Positions 55,582 through 64,000 of a DNA stretch of 64,000 bases are shown piece after piece. The stretch spans positions 1,674,001 through 1,738,000 of the forward strand of contig JAETXT010000007.1 of assembly GCA_019188255.1 (NCBI GenBank). Reading direction: 5' to 3'. The position numbers and the translations under genes were made by a program. The notes below the pieces were generated by a model that saw only the letters and a program-made list of their open reading frames with translations, ran no database searches and was not told the origin of the DNA. Source of the DNA: Verticillium longisporum. Its lineage: Eukaryota; Ascomycota; Sordariomycetes; Glomerellales; Plectosphaerellaceae. Every line of letters begins with the position of its first letter. Position 1 is the first letter of the stretch.

Positions 55582-57982
55582 GAATGCGCCGCTTGGATGG
55601 TGGTGGTCGAGCTGGCTGGGCGAGGACGTACGTTGTAAGAGGCGGCCAGAACAGCAAGAAGCGGCTACCTAGAGGTACGGGCGGGGCGTGGGGAGGGGGC
55701 CGGCCGAAGACCGAAGGGCCTGGACGTGTGACAGGACAGGCGGCTGTGCCAGTCTCGATGGCGATGGAGGCGATGGCGACAGGGGAATCGAAAGAGGGGA
55801 ACGGAGAGAAAAAATCAGACGGCCAAGGATCCAATCCAGTGCTCTCACGGGCTCTTTCCCGGATAATCGAAGCAAAGAGAAAGGAAGGAGGAGCTTGCTG
55901 TTGTTGCCTCCACTCTCTGCCCTTGTCGGGGATGGTGCGGTGATGACTTCCCGCGAGTGGTTCGTAGTAGGATCTTTCGGGGCAGGCAGGTCTCTAATGT
56001 CCGCGTGGGAATTGGGGTAAGACCCAGGAGCACAGCACTTCACTTCACTTCAGGGGGAAGGTGCGGGGGAGGTGCCCACTGGACGATGAGGTCCAAGTCC
56101 TGTCGGTCGCTGTGGGAGGAACCCTGGGGGGCCTGGTCAGCGCGGGCACAGGCGAGAAAAGCGACAACGGGGGCGGTGGTGGTGGCGGCAACTGGACGCA
56201 CGAGGCAGCGCTGGCCATTGACGAGGGGGAACCCTGGGTGAGCCCGAGTCGTGGAGGTGATGGGACGGACAGGAGGCGAGGTAGGAACGGCGGGCGGCGG
56301 TACTGGCACGGCTCGTTCAGGACAATGCCACATGCACTGGGGCACGGGTGAAAAGCGCAGTGCTGGTGGTACTACTGGCGGCCGAGTGTTGTTGGGGTTC
56401 TGGATGGAAAGTAATAGGCTCGATTGTCCCCGGGGCCAGGGGGTGGGTCAAGTGCTCATCGAGAGAACGTATGAGCAATCGAGATTCCAGTGGGCGGGCG
56501 ATGCAAGGTCTCAATCGGGGCGGGCAGACAGGAGGAGACAGAGGGTCGATGGTAGAGGGCTGTCGCCCATAAAAGGATGGGTCGGTCGGTGGTCGATGGT
56601 CGATGGTCGATGGTAGGTAAGCTCGTTGACTGTCGGCTCGGGGGTGATTCGGGAGCAATTCGAATGAGGAGAGATGGAGGGTAGGAAGGAGAAAGGAAAC
56701 TATCAGCGCAGCCAAATGGGCATGGAAGCTCAGATGGAAGGCCCAGAATGGAAAGGAGAAATGTGCCTTGTCTCTTCTTGCTTTCTGCGGTTGCCAGCAC
56801 GTCTTTCCTTCATCAGTCAGGGCGAGCTCCTTTCTCAGCCAGCACGCGCAGCGAAGACGGGATGCGGGATGGAGCATGGAGCATGGAGCCCAAGCCAACC
56901 CAGAGACGGTACAGATCAGCAGCCGCGGCGTGCGGTCAGCGCCAGCCCCTCGGCCGCCTAATGACTCCCCCCCTCCTACAGGCCTGACAGTTCCAATAGA
57001 GCCTGCCGGATAAGAGGGCCAAGAGGGCCCTTTGAGCGTCCCTGAGACGTGCCGTGGGGAATTTGGCGGTTCCAAACGTGGTCCAGACCTGTCTGTATGT
57101 GATACTCCCAAGGGATACCTCGCCTTGGTCTACATGCGGTGGTCCCTCGGTAGCGGGCCATCCGCCGATGAACCATTCGATATCCCAGCTGGATACCATC
57201 TCAATACTGCACTTGTAATTGAATCGCATACCTGGAGGCACCTCTCACTCAGATACTTGGGCTATCCTTCGTCTATGGCCAGACAATGGCAGATGCTTGG
57301 GAGGCTGGCTGATGTTCACCGCAGTCAAGACGGTCAATGTACCTAATGTAGGTACTCAGATAAATATCGCCAGCACCGCCACCGTCACCGTCACTGTCAC
57401 TGTCTGCTCCATCCGCCTCGTTGGTTGCGCCCACCCACCAGCCCACACGCCATCATGTCTTGGCGTCCTGCTTGGGCCCCAGAAGCAGGTGCCATGCTAC
57501 GGGCCTCATTTCTGGACGCTGAGGAGCTTGGAAAGGTGCAGCAGCGACTGTGCTAGTCGTTCCACGTTGACCTTGCATCGGGATTCTGGCAGGCAGATGT
57601 TCTGGCAGGCAGTCACGACGACGATGCTCGTCTGCTCCACAGCGCGGCGAGCCAATTTACCTTACTCTGATGTGAACCGACCCTCGGAAGGATGCTCGTC
57701 AAGAATGTAAGAGATCGAGAGACGACCAGAACAGGTCCAATCGATCTGTCACGGATGCTATGCCTGGGCCACCCCTCATCCAACCAGCGACCAGGCCAAG
57801 AGCAATGGCCCCAACGGCGCCAGCAGAAAAAGCATTTCCCATCGTCCCATGCCCTATTCCGAATCCCTTTTTGCCCTTCTCGGCACTTCAGCCAGGGTCA
57901 TCCCCGCCATCTACGGTCCAGACCGCAATCTGCCCCACTTGTCATCGCCGATCGTTTTTTTCCTGGCTGAGGCCACTCATCC

Positions 57983-57983
57983 A

Positions 57984-58015
<32 letters not shown>
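57983..58015. repeat. (CA)n microsatellite
   Basis: ACACACAT followed by about twelve uninterrupted AC units. Confidence 0.9.
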
Positions 58016-61000
58016 TCATGCCTCACATTGCCTAGTGGGCCGCTCGCCTTACCGTTTGGTGGCAGACCGGTCAAAGAACCCTTCTTGCCCTTCAACCTCG
58101 AGCAAGCCCATCGGATCCGCATCGCGTAGTGCCAACCTCGGGGAGAAAAAAAAAAAAGCAATACGCTGTGGTCAACAGACGTTCGGGTCCTTGAAACACA
58201 CTGGCGCCAAGCAAACGCCTCGTCTCGCCTCGATTCGTCCCGCCAAAGACATCCAACCTTTTGGCAACGAAACCCGGGAAACGACAAAGTCGTTGAAATT
58301 CGTTCGTTCTTGAGACAGAGAACTGAGGATTCTATGGTCTGAATGTGAAAGCCGAAGCAATGACACTATGCCCCTATGTGCCCCTAGCCCCCTACGATGA
58401 CGTTCGTCTCTTGCCAGTCGCAGTAGCGCAGGAGCTGTCAAGGTGCACCCGCTTTGCCGAGACGCCCACAACCCAACCCCCCCTCTCTGCCCGTTCGCGG
58501 TCGTGTTCGTCCCAAACAGAGTTTACGCTTCGTCGCCAGGCCAGTCCGGTGAAGCATGCTCTCCTGAAGCGCTACGCAGGGCGGGACTGGGAAGGCGCCG
58601 ACAGGAGAAAGGATCGCGGGATCGACGGCAGGCAATAGGCATTACTAGACACACGGAGTATTTTCCGCGCCCCGAAGATCTTCGCACGTGGAATGTGCGC
58701 ACGATGGCAGGCGCCCCGCCAGTCTGGGAGCGTAGAAGCCCATTGCTGCGTCGATCACGAATCTTCTACGCAGGCTCACTAGCTTCGGCCGCACGTGCGT
58801 CAGATGCTATTAAGGTGCCGTCTAGGTTGTTCGGGGACAGACTGCCTGATAGCTGAGGGCTGCTTGTTAGATTGGACGAGCAGCAGGCCGAGTGGCTTTA
58901 TTCTCAGTTGGAGGATCGTGATGAACGCCAGCGATGAAAGAGTGTGAGGTTCGTATTTGGAGTCAGTGGCAAGAATGATGAGATGGAAGCAGTTCTTGTG
59001 TGGGTCAAATCAGCAGACCAGCGTTGTTATCGTTGTTGAGGGTAGATGTCTGCCTTCGTTGACAGCAATCTGCCTCGCCATCTGATTCTCTACGGTCCGG
59101 CGTGTATCTCTCTCTTTCTCTGTAGGATGCAGCGAATTTTGAGGTCTGCCAATGCATCATGCTCACTCGAATTCAATAAACAAACATTCTTTTTACCCCC
59201 CTCAAACAACACATGCTCCGACTAAAATCAGCAATAGGTTCCATGTATCAATGTCATCCACCATACACCACATGTTCAGATAAGTGAGCTTCAGCGTTCA
59301 GCCAACAATATCCAACATCCCGTCCCTTTCTCCTTATCCAAGAGCATTTGTTCGTCGTGGTAGTGGCATCTTCCTGTAAGAACGATGCATGGCCTACCAT
59401 CACATTTTGTTTGGATGATATTCCTTGGCCTTTGAAGCTTGGGACTTGCTGTGGTTCGTGATCCTGATCTGTGGAAGTAAGTTAGAACGGGACTTCGAGC
59501 TTGCCGAATGGCTGGGAATACGAGCTGGTAACGACCTCGTAGCGTCTGGCGTGAGCCATCACAGGGGAGGCAGTTAAGCTGGTTGGATGCATTCCTGCTA
59601 GGTCAGTTACGCTACAGGATGGAAGGGTAGCTCAAATATACAATCCAGCAATATGGTTTCCATTTTCCTGTCCTCAAGGCATACTTCGGCGACCGCAGCT
59701 TGCTGGATCGGCAGGCAGGACTTCCAATATTCTCCGTATATAGAGCTTTTTGTGATGCGCCACGTCATCCTCGTCGAGGCACAACATGCACTAGTGAGAC
59801 TAAGCCTCATTCTTCTCGCGGTGGCCACAAGAGACACAGGGACATCAAGATGAAATCGTCTCAAGGTGCTCGTGGGATCCTGAAATGTACCGTGATCCGG
59901 GGTTGAAGCTCGAAGGGGAGCTCATGATATGAACCGCGATGCTTGCTGGTTCACGTGTACATTTGTATAAGCTAACAAGATTTTCCTCTCCTGAAATTTC
60001 CTTGGAGGTGCTGTCAAATTTCTCAGCAAAGCGAGTGGACACCCTAGAGTTTGCCAATTAGCAGAGTGCCGGGGAAATCGAAGGTCGAGAGGTCAACTGT
60101 GTAGAACTAGGGAAATTGTCACAGAGACGATGGCATGCCGATACTTCTGAGGAGGTCGTACCATCTCACCAGGACCTCCCCGGCTGTCCTGTGAGACGGG
60201 TATTCAGGTTTCCTTGCTGGTAGCGACCAGGGTTACGGAGTCCGCGGGATAATCGAGCCTGGAAGGGCCGGCCGGGAGCGCTGTCTGTATCTATAGTGAC
60301 CAGATCTTGTCCCGTCATCATCTATCGGTTATTTTCGAGGATAGGATTTCTTCGAGTGTGAAAGGAGGCTCTCTGGGGTACCACCAATATCCTCAATCAA
60401 CGGGCAGATGTTGTTCCCAAGGGTATCGACCAAGATGCGCAGGGTCGAGCTAGGAGCCACCTCCCGCAACCGGGTCGAGTCTCGGATATCAGAAGATAGT
60501 TGAATATGGTGTAGGACTACTGCGTATTAATACAGGGCCGGGTCGAGCCTCGCTCCCGTGATGGGGAAAGAGTCGACAGGCGATGCGATACCTCTCTCAT
60601 CTACCCCACATTCAGAGGTGCCCTGTATTAGGCATACCGTAAGCAGTCGACAATGTGATTGAATTGAAGACAAGAGTCTACTCGAGTGATGCAAGTGCAA
60701 GTCATGGCCGTAGCGATCTATGGTCAACGGTTTGTCCGCAACGTCGACATGTCGTTGTGAAGTGAGGGTGGAGCTCCGGCGAGCTCTCACGAAGCTTGGG
60801 CTACCCCCCGAAGCCCCCACCGGGCTAGCGGGCAGTGGGCGGCAACGGAAGGGGCCACGGACCCATGATCTGCAGGTGCACCCTGAGTGCCTACTCGCGG
60901 GCGCTCATTGGCCAGGCCCCAGCCCCAAACCGCCAAATCACGACCCTCGCCCCTCATCACGGCGCTTACATCTCACCCCCTCCCGGTGACAACCTGCCCC

Positions 61001-61187
61001 CATTGGCCATGGTCGCTGTGATTGCTCTCGCATGCCCGGCAAGACTGGCAGCCATCCATGTACCACCACCCCAAATGCTGCAGAGACCAACGAACGGCGG
61101 GCGGCATGCCGTGAGGCCCATGGCCCTTAAACCTGCCACCGCCCATGGGGACCAGCGCGGCTCTTCTCTTTCTCCCCCTCCTTGAGA

Positions 61188-61218
61188 AGACGACGACGAC
61201 GACGACGAAGACGACGAA
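61188..61218. repeat. (GAC)n trinucleotide repeat
   Basis: About eight GAC units with one GAA interruption, probably in the 5' UTR or promoter of the gene starting at 61474. Confidence 0.85.
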
Positions 61219-61473
61219 CATACAACTTGCAGCGATCCATCGGTGGCACGACACGGTCCGTGAAGCTGGCATCTGGACCAATGTGAAAGACGACCTTTCT
61301 GGCGACGATTGCGCCTTGAGCGGTACAAAGAACTCCGCCACCCGACGTGAACATAGACAAAGCGGGGGAAAGACGACGACAACCCCTCGACTGAGCTCAA
61401 CCTCGAAGACTGACATTCCATTCTCTTTCACAACATACCACCTCAAAATCCGAAACCCTCACATACGCCGAAG

Positions 61474-62384
61474 ATGAACTACCGCATCTTCCACCGCAAG
61501 TGGCCCTCGGCCAAGCGCTACATGTGGTTCAACATGCTCGCTGAGCTCCTCTGCATGGTCCCCCTCCTCGTCCTCTTCGGCATCGCCCAGCCCAACACCT
61601 GGCGCACCAAGATGTGGCAGATTGGCTACGAGAACGGCTGGAACTCGGATCCTCGCATGATTCTCTACGCCCACGCAAACTACCGCCCTCTGCCCAAGAT
61701 CCCCTTTGTCTGGTCACAATCGTGCGTGCTCCTCCTAATCTCTGCCTCACATCGAGGTGCTCCATACTGACCAACACCAACAGCCTGACCGACTTCAACG
61801 TCGCCCTGACACTCGTGTCCCTCTTCAGCCTCATAGTCCGCATGGTGCTCTTCATCATGAAGGTCTACTACCCCCTCATTGCGCTCATCTTCAACATTAT
61901 CCTCACGGCCCTCTGGACAACCTCCATGTACGGCCAGATGGGCCCCGACCACGCCGACCCCGAGCGCCCCTCCAACATTGCCTGGTACATCACCCGCTCC
62001 TGCGCCCCCGCCGGCGGCCGCCACAATGCCAAAAAGTCCTGCCGCCTCGCCAAGGCTTCCTTCGCCGTCACCGTCCTCATGCTCGCCGTGGTCCTCGTCA
62101 ACCTCGGCATGGCCGTCTGGGGCATGTGGCCCACCGAGGACGACAAGCATCCGCACCGCAAGAACTCGCGCTGGGACGACGACAGCGACGACGACGACGA
62201 CGACGACAATGTCGAGTCGGACAGGAGCAGCCCCGTCAAGACGGGCGGCCAGTGGGAGATGGCCAGCATGGCCGGCGGCAAGGGACCCGCCAGCCCGAGG
62301 GTCATGGTCCAGCCGTACACGCCCAGGACCATGGCCTTCCAGACGCTGGATCGCAAGCTGCCGCTGAGGCAGCAGTACGGTTGA
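61474..62384 (+). CDS. Four-pass fungal membrane protein of unknown function
   Basis: Two exons, 61474-61721 and 61784-62384, 282 residues. The N-terminus MNYRIFHRKWPSAKRYMWF leads into a first hydrophobic segment (MLAELLCMVPLLVLFGIAQ). After an extracellular or lumenal loop come two close segments (LTDFNVALTLVSLFSLIVRMVLFIM and YPLIALIFNIILTALWTTSMYG) and a fourth (FAVTVLMLAVVLVNLGMAVWGMW). The cytosolic tail has an acidic run (DDDSDDDDDDD, about 196-206) and ends MAFQTLDRKLPLRQQYG. Four segments with a short loop recall MARVEL-type topology, but I see no family motif, so this is only a topology comparison. Widely shared by filamentous ascomycetes to my recollection, with no named function. 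Confidence 0.85.
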
Positions 62385-62846
62385 GTTGGGCGGGAGCCCA
62401 TGCCGAGAGTGATGCTTTTTTTTTCGTTTTGTTTCCTATCGTTAGAAGAAATGGTCGTGACGGGCAGGTGTGAAGCAATCTGTCTCTTCTGCTTGGAGTT
62501 TAGGACGTCGGAATTCTTTTGCTACAAGACTACTACTCACTACTGTCTGTGGGGCATGGAAATGAAACCATCCATGGCCAGTGTATAGGCCGGCCGCCCA
62601 CGAGACGGGACAGTTTCTCTCATGTACACTACGTAGCCTGCACTATCTGAGCTGCAACACAAACATGACATTGTCAGACAGGGTTCGAACTCAGCCTTTC
62701 TTTCGTGATATGCAAACTGCCGATATGCCCGTGTTACAAACCGTGTCGTCGTAGTAGTCAAGTTTCCCGGGAGCAACGTGCCTTCATTGCATGGCGTTGC
62801 CCCTTTGTGACAAAATTCATATATCATCGAAACACTAGCCCCTCCC
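62385..62846. other. Intergenic, convergent 3' ends
   Basis: About 460 bases. No gene or repeat recognised. Confidence 0.55.
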
Positions 62847-64000
62847 TCATTCTTCCCCGGCCTCTCCGAAACTCACGAGCACAGCCTGACTTGCTGGCAC
62901 CTCCACCTCCACCACACCCTCCCGTACCTCGACCCTCTCTCCGACCGTGACATTGCGCAGCCTCACGGGCCTCCCATCTGCCAGCTCCTGGTTATAGCTC
63001 CAGCCGTCCCACGTAATCCCGGAGATGGCGTCACTGCCGTTTGCGAAAAGTCTCTGCACCCGTGCCGACCCGTGCAGCCCCGGCACGGCAAATGCATAGC
63101 GGAACAACGGGCGGGCTGGGGCCGTGGGGTCGGGAATCTCGCCGGTGCCGTTGACGGTTGAGTTGTGAGCCTCTAGGTTGAGGACGAGAAGGCGGGCTAG
63201 CGTTGAGTTGTGGTACGCGGCATAGGCGGCAGCGCGTGGGGTGGGAAGCGAGATATGGGCGACGGAGATGGGGGGTGGCGGCACAGCGCGACCGGGCGAG
63301 AGCATGGCGGCCACGGCAACGTTGCCGTAGTAGGGGGGTTTGGTGCCGGCTACTGTCGTGGATGTGGTGATGGGCTGCCAGCTGCCGTACTACCAAGGCG
63401 TTAGTACAGAGCTGAGGTAATGAGGGGCAGAGAGAACGACTCATTTGCAAAACTTACCCGGTAGTCGGTGCCCATGTGCATGTGCACACGTTTGATGCCG
63501 ACAGAGGCCGCGTATAGGTTGAAATCGATGCCCCAGAGGGCTGCTCCGAAAGAGTTGGACAGGCCCGGTTTGCCCTGGTGATAGAGGGAGTTGTGCTCGC
63601 CCAGAATATGAGGCGGGACGTCATCGTGGTGGGCCGTCAAGTCGCGATATGTCCTCACATGGGCATCGACGGACTGCGTTGTCTTATGATGGTTCATCAA
63701 CGTGTCTTGGAGGGTGACCCCGGGACTTTCGGCTCCACTGATGTAGTTGTGCGTCGAGAAGAGCTTGACGTTACCGTCGCGATTGAGACCCTCGGACCAC
63801 TGTTCACCAGCCTGGAGAGGGTTGTAAACACCGCCATTTGATGGGGCGACGTAGCCATATAGATCACCCTCTAGCATGTCAGGACATGACTTCTCCAGAG
63901 CGCCCCGGATATCTCTGGTACCGTTCAACCACTCCTTGACGTATTCTTCGGCGTTCCAGGTCAAAGGCCGCACTGGACCCTGAGCAGAGATGGAGAAAAG
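62847..64000 (-). CDS. Beta-glucuronidase-like glycoside hydrolase family 79, C-terminal part (5' end beyond window)
   Basis: Exons complement(62847-63389) and complement(63458 to beyond 64000) encode the last 361 or so residues. The TIM-barrel part includes NVKLFSTHNYISG and PHILGEHNSLYHQGKPGLS, where the Glu of LGEHNSL (codon near 63598) aligns with the GH79 nucleophile (LGET-type motif of heparanase and fungal glucuronidases). FGAALWGIDFNLYAASVGIKRVHMHMGTDYR leads into the all-beta C-terminal domain found in fungal GH79 (YGSWQPITTST, HISLPTPRAAAYAAYHNSTLARLLVLNLEAHNSTV). N-glycosylation sequons (NSTL, NSTV, NGTG) fit a secreted enzyme. Fungal members remove (4-O-methyl-)glucuronic acid from arabinogalactan or related glycans. 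Signal peptide and acid/base residue lie outside the window. Confidence 0.9.

Larger units (their letters stand above)
55582..61473. other. Gene-poor 5.9-kb interval
   Basis: No recognisable gene on either strand. It contains the histidine kinase promoter and long 5' UTR (GC-rich, with many short overlapping frames at 55600-57100), a CA microsatellite near 57983-58015, and a GAC repeat at 61190-61210 just upstream of the next gene. Confidence 0.5.

Overview
This window is nuclear DNA of a filamentous ascomycete (Pezizomycotina, most likely Sordariomycetes). The evidence is short GT-AG introns of about 46-130 bases, a Zn2Cys6 regulator, fungus-restricted families (GID subunit Rmd5, UPF0658 Golgi protein, PH_6-type protein, hybrid histidine kinase with a long N-terminal extension), and many dispersed ACCTACCTAGGTAGGT-type palindromes between genes. 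I cannot place it to genus.

Layout, left to right. 0-10 kb is a compact housekeeping block: a small CxxC protein (+), an AP180/CALM endocytic adaptor (-), the TFIIH subunit Tfb3/MAT1 (-) diverging from NudC (+), and a Bud27/URI-type prefoldin (-). 10-23 kb holds a Zn2Cys6 factor, an L-asparaginase, a Sym1/Mpv17 protein, an intron-containing tRNA-Leu(AAG), a nested pair of miniature inverted-repeat elements just upstream of a phytanoyl-CoA-dioxygenase-like gene, the mitoribosomal protein mS38, and the GID ubiquitin-ligase subunit Rmd5. 23-36.6 kb holds a UPF0658 Golgi membrane protein, an MFS transporter, a divergent pair TIM10 / mitochondrial lysyl-tRNA synthetase, and an F-box/LRR-like protein. 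36.6-44.4 kb is gene-poor. 44.4-55.6 kb holds a PH-domain protein of very biased composition, mitochondrial ribosome recycling factor, a mitochondrially targeted RGG protein and a very large hybrid histidine kinase. 55.6-61.4 kb is again gene-poor. The window closes with a four-pass membrane protein and the C-terminal part of a GH79 beta-glucuronidase that runs off the right edge.

There is no operon or biosynthetic cluster. Six of the roughly twenty protein genes are mitochondrial (Sym1, mS38, Tim10, mito-LysRS, mtRRF, RGG protein), and two of these share a divergent promoter.

The most distinctive findings are: (1) a Mutator-like miniature element (16329-17096) with a 9-bp target duplication, itself interrupted near its right end by a second 249-bp inverted-repeat element, about 160 bp upstream of the dioxygenase; (2) at least five places where a conserved protein is broken by one apparently missing base (Sym1, UPF0658, mtRRF, and twice in the histidine kinase), which suggests uncorrected assembly indels rather than five pseudogenes; (3) an in-frame TAG in Rmd5, just before its RING region; (4) two GC-AG introns.
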